Assembly (NCBI GenBank): GCA_049642465.1
Contig: JBAROV010000091.1
Coordinates: 1 to 64,000 of the forward strand
Length of the DNA stretch: 64,000 bases
Direction: 5' to 3'
Origin: CAWDPQ01 sp049642465
Lineage (GTDB): Bacteria; Acidobacteriota; Vicinamibacteria; Vicinamibacterales; 2-12-FULL-66-21
Shown: positions 52,741-63,429 of the stretch, one piece after another
How positions within the stretch are numbered: position 1 is the stretch's first letter
Layout of the letters: each line of letters begins with the position of its first letter
Translations under genes and position numbers: made by a program
Notes under the pieces: model-generated
What the model saw: only the letters and a program-made list of their open reading frames with translations
Told to the model about the DNA's origin: nothing
Database searches by the model: none

Positions 52741-55350
52741 CTACCGCTTCCGCGGCACCACCGCGTAATCCCGCCAACACATATCCGTCGCCGCCGTCAC
52801 ATCGAACAGCGACTCATCGTCCAGTTCCGTCGTGGTCCGGGGTCCCGCTGGCGTGCCCTGGACGGTTGGATCCAGCGCCCGCGCGATCTGCGTTCTCACG
52901 TCCTGCAGATGGAGGAGCGTTGCGCGATCGGTCTGCCGGTTGATCGCGGTAGACAGATCCGTGTCGAGCATCTTCAGCTCACCTCTGAAAAAGGCACGAA
53001 CATCATCTGACGCGGCCTGGGCGCCGTTGACGCGATTGCTCAGCGTCTCGACGTACGTGCGCTGGAGGTTTCGTCGATACGCGTCGATGGCGCCCGGCCC
53101 CCCCGAGTAGACTTCGCTCCAGATGCCGCGGCGGACTTCGGCGAGGAAGTCGAGCGGCGCGTAAGCGGCGGCACCGTCGAGCGCCTCCTGCTCGACCAGG
53201 CGGAGGACCCTCGCGCTGCTGAGCAAGGAATTGAGCACGCGCGCCTGGCTCGCCTCGATCCGATCGAGCACGCCGACCGGCTCAATGCGTCGCAGCACGT
53301 CCGGATTCAGCGCCCATCGCGGCGCTTTGAAGGCATTGTCGATCAGGAATTTCACGGCGGTCTCCTGCTTCGCGCGAGGAAGCAGGTTGAACCGTACGCC
53401 AGTCTGACCGATATGTTTCTGCTGCGAGTTGTAGCCGCCGACGATGGCAGCGACGTGGTTCATCTCGAGCGCCCATTGACCGAGCATTCGGCCGTAGACC
53501 TCTTCGAGGTCGGAGAACGGTTCGCCGGTGCGCGTGGTCGTTGCCGGGATGAGCATCGCTGCGACCCGCTCGAGGTTCTTCATCCCGAGCGTTGTGGACG
53601 ACACCGCATCCTCGTCGCCGACTGCTTCTGTGAGTTCGCCGGGGTCCGAACCAGCCGAGCCTTCAGTGGAGAACCTGTACCACGGCGTACCGTCCTGCTG
53701 CCGCGCCCACTCGTCGAGCGTCTTCTTTTCTGCTTCGGGAGTGGTGGCGCCGGGGATCGGCTTGTAGCCCCACATCGTCGCCCACTTGTCGTACGGACCG
53801 ATCTTTGGGACGAGATCCTCGACGCCGATCTTGTCCTCGGGCTGCGCGACATAGTTGAACCGCGAGTAGTCCATGAGCGTCGGCGTGTGACCGTTTTCCT
53901 TCACCCACTTCGCATCGCGAACCTTCGCGGCCGGATACATCGAGCTCGCTTTCATGTTGTGCTGGAACCCGAGCGTGTGGCCCACTTCATGCGCCGCGAC
54001 GTACTCGATGAGTCGTCCCATGAGGTCGTCGGGCAACGGGAGCGTTTTCGCACGCGGGTCGAGCGGCCCGGCCTGGACGAAATACCAGTTGCGCGCGAGG
54101 TTCATGACGTTGTGGTAGAACTGGATGTCCGTTTCGAGAATTTCTCCACTCCGCGGGTCGTGAATGTGCGGACCCGACGCGTTCTCGATCGTCGACGGCA
54201 GCCAGCGAATCACTGAATAGCGCGCGTCCTCCGGACTCCAGTCGGGATCTTCCTCCGGCTTGGGCGCATCCTTCGCGATCACGGCGTTCCTGAACCCGGC
54301 CAGCTCGAACGCCGGCTGCCAGCTTTCGACGCCTTTCTTGAGGTAAGGCACCCACTTCGGCGGCGTGGCGGGATCGATGTAGTAGACGATCGGCTTCACG
54401 GGTTCAGAGAGTGCCGCGTTCGGGTCTTTCTTCTCCAGGCGCCAGCGGGTGATGTAGCGGCGCTGCGGTGCGCGATGCTCGTCCTTGCCGTAATCGAGCA
54501 TGCTCGTGGAGAAATACCCGACGCGATCATCGAACACACGTGCCTGCATGGGCTTTTCGGGGAGCAGCACCATGCTGTAGTGCATGATCACGCTGTGACT
54601 GCCTGGTCGGAGCGTCGTGCCGCCTCGTCCGCCGCCCGGTGCCGGAGGGCCGGGAGGACCACCGCGTCCGCCGCCGGGTTCCTGCGGCGGATTGTTATAC
54701 GTGTGGATCGCTTCAACCTCGATGTTTTCCGGGAATGAAACAGCACGCTCGACAAACGACCGTGACGCGTCAAACGCCCTCGCGCCGACCCTGATCCTGC
54801 CGCTGAACTCCGTCACATCGGTCGTGAAGAGTCGCGTCACTTCGATCACCGCCGAGTCGTCTTTGCCGAGGGCTTCGATATTGAAGGCCATGACAATCGG
54901 CTCGAAGTTCGCGGCGCCGACCGCTCTGGAGATCGGCGTTTTCGGATCGGCGACGACGTCGTAGGAGACCGCGCGCAGCAGAATCCGATCGCCCCGGCGC
55001 TCCCATTTGACGACGCGATTGCCGGCAGCCTGACCACCGTACCCCGCTCCGAGCGTGGTTTTCGCAATCTGGCTCACCCAGAGGAACTCGCGCCCGTACT
55101 TGTCTTTTGGAATCTCGTAATAGAGCCGATCCTTGATGCGATGGACGATGAAGATGCCTTCATCGGTCTTCGCTTCTTTCGTGATGACTCGTTCGTACGG
55201 TCTGATTTCAGGTTCCTGGGCCCGGCCGCCGCGGCCGCCACCGCCGGCAGGTGGTTCCTGTCCGCCGCTCGTCGGCGGATCCTGCGCAAGGGCGATGCAG
55301 GGCGCCACCGTCAGCGCCAGCGCCATGGCTAATCTGCGCACATTGAACAT
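52741..55350 (-). CDS. secreted zinc metalloprotease of the DUF5117 type
   Basis: An 869-residue exported protein. Signal peptide MFNVRRLAMALALTVAPCIA, a Gly/Arg-rich linker, a beta-rich DUF5118/DUF5117 region (about 40-330), and a catalytic domain with the zinc site HEVGHTLGFQHN (about residue 450), followed by a helical C-terminal part. The start at 55350 has a GGAGG eight bases upstream; the open frame further upstream has no signal peptide. These proteins are common in Acidobacteriota and Bacteroidota; the substrate is unknown. Confidence 0.88.
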   Translation of the reverse strand: MFNVRRLAMALALTVAPCIALAQDPPTSGGQEPPAGGGGRGGRAQEPEIRPYERVITKEAKTDEGIFIVHRIKDRLYYEIPKDKYGREFLWVSQIAKTTLGAGYGGQAAGNRVVKWERRGDRILLRAVSYDVVADPKTPISRAVGAANFEPIVMAFNIEALGKDDSAVIEVTRLFTTDVTEFSGRIRVGARAFDASRSFVERAVSFPENIEVEAIHTYNNPPQEPGGGRGGPPGPPAPGGGRGGTTLRPGSHSVIMHYSMVLLPEKPMQARVFDDRVGYFSTSMLDYGKDEHRAPQRRYITRWRLEKKDPNAALSEPVKPIVYYIDPATPPKWVPYLKKGVESWQPAFELAGFRNAVIAKDAPKPEEDPDWSPEDARYSVIRWLPSTIENASGPHIHDPRSGEILETDIQFYHNVMNLARNWYFVQAGPLDPRAKTLPLPDDLMGRLIEYVAAHEVGHTLGFQHNMKASSMYPAAKVRDAKWVKENGHTPTLMDYSRFNYVAQPEDKIGVEDLVPKIGPYDKWATMWGYKPIPGATTPEAEKKTLDEWARQQDGTPWYRFSTEGSAGSDPGELTEAVGDEDAVSSTTLGMKNLERVAAMLIPATTTRTGEPFSDLEEVYGRMLGQWALEMNHVAAIVGGYNSQQKHIGQTGVRFNLLPRAKQETAVKFLIDNAFKAPRWALNPDVLRRIEPVGVLDRIEASQARVLNSLLSSARVLRLVEQEALDGAAAYAPLDFLAEVRRGIWSEVYSGGPGAIDAYRRNLQRTYVETLSNRVNGAQAASDDVRAFFRGELKMLDTDLSTAINRQTDRATLLHLQDVRTQIARALDPTVQGTPAGPRTTTELDDESLFDVTAATDMCWRDYAVVPRKR

Positions 55351-55461
55351 GAGGAAGCCTCCCATCCTGACAAGAACAGAGTGAGGTTTATACCACGTCC
55401 CAGCACCTGTTTCCGGCCGCGGGGCCAGAGGGAGCCGCCATCTCGTGGCATACTGCGCGAG

Positions 55462-56532
55462 ATGCGAATGTGCTTGTCTGTGGCCGTTTTGCTGCTTCTT
55501 TCCGGCGCGGCACGAGCGGCCGCCCAATCGTATCCGGCGCCGGTCGACGGAGATTTTGTTGTCCGGGACTTCAGGTTCGAAAGCGGCGAGACGTTGCCGG
55601 AAGTGAAGCTCCATTACCGTACCTTGGGAACCCCGGCGAAGGGCGCAGACGGACTCGTTCGAAACGGCGTGCTGATTCTTCACGGCACGGGCGGGTCGGG
55701 GAGGGGTTTCCTGTCGGACGGCTATGCGGGAAAGCTCTTTGGCAAGGGACAGCTGCTCGATGCCGAGCGCTTCTTCATCATCCTGCCCGACAACATCGGG
55801 CACGGACAATCAACCAAGCCGAGCGATGGCCTGCGTATGAAATTTCCCGGATACCGGTATACGGACATGGTCAGATTGCAGCACGCACTCGTCACGCGTG
55901 GGCTTGGGTTGTCGCATCTGCGCCTCGTGATGGGGACGTCTATGGGTGGCATGCACACCTGGATCTGGGGGTACATGTTCCCCGGGTTCATGGATGGACT
56001 GGTCCCCCTCGCGAGCAACCCGGTGGAGATCGCGGGCCGCAATCGTGTGTGGCGGAAGCTGCTGGTCGATGCGATCGTCAGCGATCCGACGTGGAAGAAC
56101 GGCGAGTACACCGAGCAGCCGCAAGGGCTTCCGAACGCCATCGGGTTCCTGCTGATGGCGACGAGCGTGCCGCTGCAATGGCAGAAGCAGTTTCCGACGG
56201 CGGCCGCAGCCGATAAGTGGTTAGCCGGACAGATCGCCGCGCGGGCACGGAGCAGCGATGCCAACGACATGATTTATTACTTCAGGGCATCTGAGGATTA
56301 CGATCCATCGGCGCACCTCGATCGGATCACGGCGCCGCTGCTCGCGATCAATTCGGCGGACGACTTCGTGAATCCGCCGGAGTTGCCGATGATGGAGACG
56401 CTCATCAAGAAGGTGAAGCGAGGACGATTCCTCCTGATTCCGATCTCGGAACGGACTCGCGGCCATGGCACTCACTCGCTGCCGGATCTCTGGAGCGGCG
56501 AACTGGGAAAGTTTTTGAACGAGTTGAAATAG
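55462..56532 (+). CDS. secreted alpha/beta-hydrolase of the homoserine O-acetyltransferase (MetX) type
   Basis: A 356-residue protein with a signal peptide (CLSVAVLLLLSGAARAAAQ), unlike cytoplasmic MetX. Fold motifs: LHGTGGSG, nucleophile elbow GTSMGGMHTW, acid in INSADDFVNPPE and His in RGHGTHSLP. Export makes homoserine acetylation unlikely; a general esterase or hydrolase role is more plausible. CATACT ends seven bases before the ATG. Prolyl oligopeptidase follows 12 bases downstream, probably co-transcribed. Confidence 0.85.
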   Translation: MRMCLSVAVLLLLSGAARAAAQSYPAPVDGDFVVRDFRFESGETLPEVKLHYRTLGTPAKGADGLVRNGVLILHGTGGSGRGFLSDGYAGKLFGKGQLLDAERFFIILPDNIGHGQSTKPSDGLRMKFPGYRYTDMVRLQHALVTRGLGLSHLRLVMGTSMGGMHTWIWGYMFPGFMDGLVPLASNPVEIAGRNRVWRKLLVDAIVSDPTWKNGEYTEQPQGLPNAIGFLLMATSVPLQWQKQFPTAAAADKWLAGQIAARARSSDANDMIYYFRASEDYDPSAHLDRITAPLLAINSADDFVNPPELPMMETLIKKVKRGRFLLIPISERTRGHGTHSLPDLWSGELGKFLNELK

Positions 56533-56543
56533 CGAGGACCAAA

Positions 56544-58706
56544 ATGCCACGACACGCGCACAGGAAGAGTTGGTTCACAGCCACGTCCGCGGCAGCATTG
56601 CTGGCGACTGTCTCCGCGCTCACCGTCCAGCAGCCGCCGTATCCGTCGACGCGCAAAGTGGACCAGGTGGACACGTATCACGGCGTCAAGGTGCCGGATC
56701 CGTATCGCTGGCTGGAGGACGACACGTCGGCGGAAACTGCGGCGTGGGTCGAGGCGCAGAACAAGGTCACCTTGCCGTATCTCGAGAAGATTCCCTTCCG
56801 CAAACAGCTGCACCAGCGTGTCCTGGCGCTGAACAAATACGAACGCTACTCGGCGCCCTCGCGCAAAGGGCCGTACTTCTTCTTCAGCAAGAACGAAGGG
56901 CTGCAGAACCAGAGCGTGCTCTACATCCAGAAAGGACTGGAAGGCACGCCGGAAGTGCTGATCGATCCCAATACGCCCAATGGTGTGTTCAAGGAGAAGA
57001 CGGATCGCCTGGCGGTATTCGCTCCGTCGAAGGATGCGAAGTACGCCGTCTACGGCGTGTCGCGGGCCGGGTCGGACTGGCAGGAATTTCGAGTCATGGA
57101 ACTGGCGACCAAGAAGACGCTGGAAGACAGCCTCGAATGGGTCAAGGTATCGGGGGTCGCGTGGCACGGCGACGGATTCTTCTACAGCCGCTATCCCGTA
57201 CCGGAGCAGGGCAAAGAGAAGGCCTCCGTCAACGAAAACCATCTCGTCTACTACCATCGGCTCGGCACGCCGCAGTCAGCCGACACCATCATCTATCAGG
57301 ATCCGAAGAACCCCCAGCGCTTCCACATCGTCGAGACCACAGAGGACGAGCGCTTCGCGATATTGAGCATCTCCGATCGCGGGAAGGGGAAGGATGGCAA
57401 CGCCTTGTTCGTCCGCGATCTATCGAAGGGAGAGCGCGAATTCACGCCGCTCATTCCGGAGATTGGAGACGATTCGTTCGGAGTCATCGACAACGTCGGC
57501 GATGCGTTGCTGATCGAGACCAACCGGAGCGCAGCGAATGGGCGGGTCGTAAGAATCGATCCGAAACAGCCGGCCGAATCAAACTGGAAGACAGTACTCG
57601 CCGAGCGTCCCGAGCCCATGCAGAGCGCGACCACCGCCGGGGGGAAGCTCTTCGCCACGTATTTGAAGGACGTCACCACGCGAGCGGAAGTCCATAGTCT
57701 GGACGGCCGGCTCGAAAACGAGGTGACGCTGCCCGGGCCCGGCGTGGCTGGAGGCTTTGGCGGCCAGCGGGATACGCCGTTTGTGTTCTACACGTTCAAC
57801 TCGCTCAACGTCCCGCCCACGATTTATCGATACGACATCGCCTCCCGCAAGAGCACGGTTTTCCGCCGCCCGACCGTGCCGGACTACGATGCGACCAGAT
57901 ATGAAACCAGGCAGGTGTTTTATGCGAGCAAGGACGGCACCCGCGTCCCGATGTTCCTCGTGCACCGCAAGGGTCTGAAACTCGACGGCACGAATCCCAC
58001 GCTGCTCTACGCCTACGGCGGATTCAACATCGTCCAGTCGCCGACGTTCAGTGCCGCCCGTTTGGCGCTGCTCGAACAGGGGTTCGTCTACGCGTCGGCG
58101 AACCTTCGCGGCGGCGGAGAGTACGGCGAGACCTGGCACAAGGCGGGAATGAAGCTCAAGAAGCAGAATGTGTTCGACGATTTCATCGCCGCCGCCGAGT
58201 GGCTGATCGCGAACAAGTACACCTCGTCCGACAAGCTTGCCATCAATGGCGGGTCAAATGGCGGGCTGCTGGTGGGCGCTGTGATGAACCAGCGACCCGA
58301 ACTGTTCCGCGTCGCCGTCCCGCAGGTCGGCGTGATGGACATGTTGCGCTTCCACAAGTTCACCATCGGCTGGAACTGGATTGCAGACTACGGTTCGAGT
58401 GACGATGCGGACGAGTTCGCGGCGTTGTACGCATATTCGCCGCTGCACAACATCAAGGCGGGCGTGAAATACCCGGCGACGCTCATCACGACCGCCGACC
58501 ACGACGATCGCGTGGTCCCGGCCCACTCGTTCAAGTACGCCGCCACGCTTCAGGAACGGGCCAGCCGCGAAAATCCCGTACTGATACGGATCGAGACGAA
58601 GTCTGGCCACGGCGCGAGCAATCTCGAAAAGCAGCTCGAGACCGTCGCCGACATCTATGCCTTCATCATGTACAACATGGGCTTGGCGCCTCGAATCGGC
58701 TCGTAA
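56544..58706 (+). CDS. prolyl oligopeptidase (S9A), exported
   Basis: A 720-residue serine peptidase cleaving after proline in short peptides. A hydrophobic N-terminal segment (SAAALLATVSALTV) suggests export. The beta-propeller starts with YHGVKVPDPYRWLEDD and the C-terminal hydrolase holds GGSNGGLLVG (Ser), TTADHDDRVVPAHSFK (Asp) and SGHGAS (His). Length is normal. It follows a secreted hydrolase, and with the nearby metalloprotease suggests peptide scavenging. Confidence 0.95.
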   Translation: MPRHAHRKSWFTATSAAALLATVSALTVQQPPYPSTRKVDQVDTYHGVKVPDPYRWLEDDTSAETAAWVEAQNKVTLPYLEKIPFRKQLHQRVLALNKYERYSAPSRKGPYFFFSKNEGLQNQSVLYIQKGLEGTPEVLIDPNTPNGVFKEKTDRLAVFAPSKDAKYAVYGVSRAGSDWQEFRVMELATKKTLEDSLEWVKVSGVAWHGDGFFYSRYPVPEQGKEKASVNENHLVYYHRLGTPQSADTIIYQDPKNPQRFHIVETTEDERFAILSISDRGKGKDGNALFVRDLSKGEREFTPLIPEIGDDSFGVIDNVGDALLIETNRSAANGRVVRIDPKQPAESNWKTVLAERPEPMQSATTAGGKLFATYLKDVTTRAEVHSLDGRLENEVTLPGPGVAGGFGGQRDTPFVFYTFNSLNVPPTIYRYDIASRKSTVFRRPTVPDYDATRYETRQVFYASKDGTRVPMFLVHRKGLKLDGTNPTLLYAYGGFNIVQSPTFSAARLALLEQGFVYASANLRGGGEYGETWHKAGMKLKKQNVFDDFIAAAEWLIANKYTSSDKLAINGGSNGGLLVGAVMNQRPELFRVAVPQVGVMDMLRFHKFTIGWNWIADYGSSDDADEFAALYAYSPLHNIKAGVKYPATLITTADHDDRVVPAHSFKYAATLQERASRENPVLIRIETKSGHGASNLEKQLETVADIYAFIMYNMGLAPRIGS

Positions 58707-58714
58707 AGAAAAAA

Positions 58715-58741
58715 GGCCGGCCGGATTCGTTCCGGCCGGCC
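58715..58741. terminator. rho-independent-type bidirectional terminator
   Basis: An 11-bp perfect GC stem GGCCGGCCGGA/TCCGGCCGGCC around TTCGT, with an A-rich run just before it (58706-58714) that gives a T tract on the minus strand, downstream of groEL. It serves both groEL and the convergent peptidase gene. Confidence 0.85.
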
Positions 58742-58781
58742 GAGCACGACTAGCGGCTAGCGACTGACGCGCGAAGCTCGA

Positions 58782-60407
<1,626 letters not shown>

Positions 60408-60461
60408 TGCTTGTTATCTCCGTTTGTGACTCTGTGGCTTCCGCCTCCAGGCGGAAGAACT

Positions 60462-60776
60462 CTACTTCGTGATGACGCCGAGAATTTCTTCTTCCCGCAT
60501 GATGAGATACTCCTCACCATCGAGCTTGATCTCCTGACCCGAGTACTTGCCGAAGAGGATCGTGTCCCCTTCCTTGACGTCGAGCGGCGTTACCTTGCCG
60601 TCCTTTTCGACCTTGCCTTTGCCGACGGCGATGACGCGTCCCTGTTGCGGTTTTTCCTTGGCCGAGTCGGGGATGATGATGCCTCCGACCTTCTGTTCCC
60701 CCTCTTCGAGGCGCTGCACGATGACGCGGTCGTGCAGGGGCCGGATTCTCACGGTGGTCTGCGTAGCGGTAGCCAT
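60462..60776 (-). CDS. groS: co-chaperonin GroES
   Basis: A 104-residue GroES: RPLHDRVIVQRLEEGEQ, a mobile loop region with KVGGIIIPDSAKEKPQQG, and KEGDTILFGKYSGQEI. The ATG at 60776 has GGAGGAG upstream; the open frame further upstream lies in the leader and is not GroES-like. Transcription is predicted from the CIRCE-flanked promoter at 60927-60954, giving a leader of about 140 bases. Confidence 0.96.
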   Translation of the reverse strand: MATATQTTVRIRPLHDRVIVQRLEEGEQKVGGIIIPDSAKEKPQQGRVIAVGKGKVEKDGKVTPLDVKEGDTILFGKYSGQEIKLDGEEYLIMREEEILGVITK

Positions 60777-60900
60777 GGCGGTAGTTACTCCTCCGTCAGT
60801 CTGGTTGATGGGTGAAGCGGTAAACCCGGCATATCCCAAATGAAGCCGTGTAGGCCCTGCGGCCGTTCGACTCGCGCCGGAGCGCGACCTCACAGCAGGC

Positions 60901-60927
60901 TTAGCAATCAGCAGGTCCGACTGCTAA
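60901..60927. promoter_or_regulatory. degenerate CIRCE operator (HrcA site), proximal
   Basis: TTAGCAATC, nine bases, GACTGCTAA. The CIRCE consensus is TTAGCACTC-N9-GAGTGCTAA, so each arm has one mismatch. On the minus strand it covers the predicted transcription start and touches the -10 element of groESL, an ideal position for repression by HrcA. Confidence 0.75.
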
Positions 60928-60954
60928 TTCTATCCAACCGGCAGTTCTTGTCAA
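60927..60954 (-). promoter_or_regulatory. groESL promoter
   Basis: Minus strand: TTGACA (60954-60949), 16-base spacer, TAGAAT (60932-60927). Consensus -35 and near-consensus -10. It sits exactly between two CIRCE-like elements. Confidence 0.8.
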
Positions 60955-60978
60955 GCAGTCGGAGCAGGGGAGTGCTAA
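60952..60978. promoter_or_regulatory. degenerate CIRCE operator, distal
   Basis: CAAGCAGTC, nine bases, GAGTGCTAA. The right arm is a perfect CIRCE half-site and the left arm matches six of nine positions. It overlaps the -35 element of the groESL promoter and ends at the stop codon of the fis-like gene. Confidence 0.6.
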
Positions 60979-61185
60979 TCAGCTCCGTTTGATCCGGTAC
61001 TCGGTCATCTTTCTCGCCACCGTGTTGCGGTGCAGGCCGAGGAGGTCGGCGGCATTCCCGACGTTTCCCTTGGAACGCTGTAAGGCCCGAGTAATGAATA
61101 CTTTCTCGAACTCGCGCCGGGCGTCGTCATAGAGAACGCCCCGGTCGAGCATTTCCTGAACGAGCCGTTCGAGCTGATCGCGCAC
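60979..61185 (-). CDS. Fis-type HTH protein, single domain
   Basis: A 68-residue protein consisting almost only of an HTH_8/Fis domain: FEKVFITRALQRSKGNVGNAADLLGLHRNTVARKM (split here by position: helix pair about 25-45, recognition helix about 52-63). It resembles the C-terminus of sigma-54 regulators or Fis and has no other domain. It lies five bases downstream of purC and is co-transcribed with it. Confidence 0.82.
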   Translation of the reverse strand: MRDQLERLVQEMLDRGVLYDDARREFEKVFITRALQRSKGNVGNAADLLGLHRNTVARKMTEYRIKRS

Positions 61186-61190
61186 GACGT

Positions 61191-62087
61191 CTACTGCAAC
61201 TCGCGGTCGGTCAAGAGCCGGAACGCTTCCACGTACTTGTCGCGGGTCCGGCGGATTACCTCATCGGGCAACGAGGGGACGGGAGGCTGCTTATTCCAGC
61301 GGATCTCTTCGAGATAGTCGCGGACGTATTGCTTGTCGAAGCTCGGCTGACCCTGGCCCGGTGTGTACCGCGCCCGCGGCCAGAAACGGGACGAGTCGGG
61401 CGTGAGCACTTCGTCGATGAGCACGATTTCCGACCCGACGAGCCCGAACTCGAATTTCGTATCGGCGACGATGATGCCTTTCGACTCGGCGTGAGCCGCG
61501 CCGCGACGGTAGATCTCGAGCGTCAGTGATTTCAGCCGCGCGATGAGGTCAGCGCCGACCAGGCGTCCGGCCTCCGCTTCGCTGATGTTCACGTCGTGAC
61601 CGGTTTCGGCCTTGGTCGCCGGTGTGAAGATCGGTTCGGGCAGCCGATCGGATTCGCGCAGTCCGGACGGCAGATCGATCCCGCACACTCGACCGGTCTG
61701 CTGATATTCCTTCCATCCCGATCCGGACAGGTATCCGCGCGCGACGCATTCGATCGGCACCGGCTCGGTCCGGCGCACGTACATCGCCCGACCGCGAAGC
61801 ACGTCTGCGTGACGACGGGCAGCTGACGGAAACCGGTCGGGGTCGATCGCGATCACATGATGCGACACCAGATCGCCCATGCGCTCGAACCAGAACGCGG
61901 AGAGCTGCGTCAGCACCTTACCCTTGTCCGGGATTCCCGAACCGAGGACGTAATCAAACGCGGAGATGCGATCGGTTGCGACGATGAGAAGCCCGCCGTC
62001 GAGCTCGTAGACGTCGCGAACCTTGCCGCGGCGATGCAGGGTCAATCCGTCGAGTGCAGTTTCAAGAAGAGGAGCGGTGGAGAGCAC
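61191..62087 (-). CDS. purC: phosphoribosylaminoimidazole-succinocarboxamide synthase
   Basis: A 298-residue purine-biosynthesis enzyme joining CAIR and aspartate with ATP. Motifs: LHRRGKVRDVYELDGG, TDRISAFDYVLGSGIPDKG, ECVARGYLSGSGWKEYQ, IVADTKFEFGLVG and IDEVLTPDSSRFWP. It is the longer (yeast-like) form. The GTG at 62087 has a GAGG seven bases upstream. No other pur genes are nearby. Confidence 0.97.
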   Translation of the reverse strand: MLSTAPLLETALDGLTLHRRGKVRDVYELDGGLLIVATDRISAFDYVLGSGIPDKGKVLTQLSAFWFERMGDLVSHHVIAIDPDRFPSAARRHADVLRGRAMYVRRTEPVPIECVARGYLSGSGWKEYQQTGRVCGIDLPSGLRESDRLPEPIFTPATKAETGHDVNISEAEAGRLVGADLIARLKSLTLEIYRRGAAHAESKGIIVADTKFEFGLVGSEIVLIDEVLTPDSSRFWPRARYTPGQGQPSFDKQYVRDYLEEIRWNKQPPVPSLPDEVIRRTRDKYVEAFRLLTDRELQ

Positions 62088-62192
62088 GATTCGCCTCGAA
62101 GGTCAGCCTTCAACAGAGTGCCGCGGCGCTTCCGTTGGAAGCGGAAGGACGGAAGCTTACAGGCGCCCGCCGGGAAGGTCAAATGGCGAGTG

Positions 62193-63338
62193 TCAGCGCT
62201 GGGAGGTCTTCACTTCGCGCGGCCGGATCCTGATGTCGCCGCGGTTCGCGCGCAGGGTGATGGTCGGTCCGCCACCGCGCACGGCGCCATTCGCGCGCTG
62301 TTCCGAGTCGTTCTCCGCCGCGGCGACCGTGACTCGGGGGTCGAAACCCTCGGGCAGCGCGAGCCGTCCGTGACTGACGACCGCGTCGAGCGTGAAACCG
62401 CCCGGCGGCGGCGTCAGTTGAATGGGTTCGTCTCCTTCGCTGTAGACGGCGATGGTTGCAGCCTTCGCCATCGTGATATCGATTTCAGCATTCCGTCCGT
62501 CAATGCGCGCGTCGCCGGCCAAACCATCAAGCGTGATCGAACCGCCAACGGCATTCACGCGCAGCGGACCTCGAGCGTCTTCGAGCTTTCGCAACGTCAC
62601 GGACGAACTCTGGGACTCGACATCGATGGGACCACCGAGTGACGTGGCCGTCAATTCGCCCGACTGCACCGCGAACGAGGCGTCCGCCTTGACGTTGGTC
62701 ACGGTCACGTCGCTGCCGCGCGTAGTCAGCTTGAGTGTCGCCACGTCTTCGATCAGCAGTCGACCGGCGCGGTGGGTCAGCGTGACGCGACCCGAAATGT
62801 GCTTGATTGACGTCTCGCCACGAAGGTTTGGCATCTCCACGCCAGCGAGATTGAGAATCGACGTGCGGGGTGATCCCTGATCGATCCGGGCAACGAGCCG
62901 GGCCGGCACGAGCAACGTCAATCTCCCTTCCTGCCGCCCTCCTTGCGGGTATTTGGAGGTCAACCGCAGAACGGGTCCGGCACGGTCCACGATGAGTTGG
63001 GTCTGGCCGACGAGACTCTTCGCTTCCGCTTCGTCGTAGCCGTTGGAAGAGACGTGGAACCGTGCCTCGACGCCGGCTCGGTTTTCGCCGGTGACGGAAA
63101 GCTCGACAAAAAAGCCGGCCACCCGGATCTCCGTGGTCGTCGCAGTGATTTCAAGGGGAATAACCTTCGTTTCCTCCGCCCGCGCCCGATTTCCGCGCAT
63201 TTCGCGCCGCAGGTGGTCGACGATTTTTGAAAGCGAGAACCTGCGTTCATTCGGACCCGCTGGAGGGGCCGTCGCCTGATAGACGACCGCTCCCACGATC
63301 ACGAACGCGACGATCAGCAGTAACTCACGTTTTCCCAT
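62193..63338 (-). CDS. DUF4097-type beta-solenoid protein, membrane-anchored
   Basis: A 381-residue protein with an N-terminal membrane anchor (ELLLIVAFVIVGAVVYQA) and a long beta-rich region with repeated strands such as TLKLTTRGSDVTVTNVKA and SGELTATSLGGPIDVESQS, typical of DUF4097. It is the second member of this type in the window (the other at 3472) but lacks a sigma/anti-sigma pair. A small inverted repeat near CTTCCG (62128-62150) in the 105-base gap before purC may terminate its transcript. Function unknown. Confidence 0.8.
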   Translation of the reverse strand: MGKRELLLIVAFVIVGAVVYQATAPPAGPNERRFSLSKIVDHLRREMRGNRARAEETKVIPLEITATTTEIRVAGFFVELSVTGENRAGVEARFHVSSNGYDEAEAKSLVGQTQLIVDRAGPVLRLTSKYPQGGRQEGRLTLLVPARLVARIDQGSPRTSILNLAGVEMPNLRGETSIKHISGRVTLTHRAGRLLIEDVATLKLTTRGSDVTVTNVKADASFAVQSGELTATSLGGPIDVESQSSSVTLRKLEDARGPLRVNAVGGSITLDGLAGDARIDGRNAEIDITMAKAATIAVYSEGDEPIQLTPPPGGFTLDAVVSHGRLALPEGFDPRVTVAAAENDSEQRANGAVRGGGPTITLRANRGDIRIRPREVKTSQR

Positions 63339-63429
63339 AGACTTGCCGACAATTTCTGTAGTAGAGTTCGTCGGGAGCTTCGAAACCTCCCGCCATAATT
63401 TCGGATTCTAATCCCGACTGTCCGATCGC

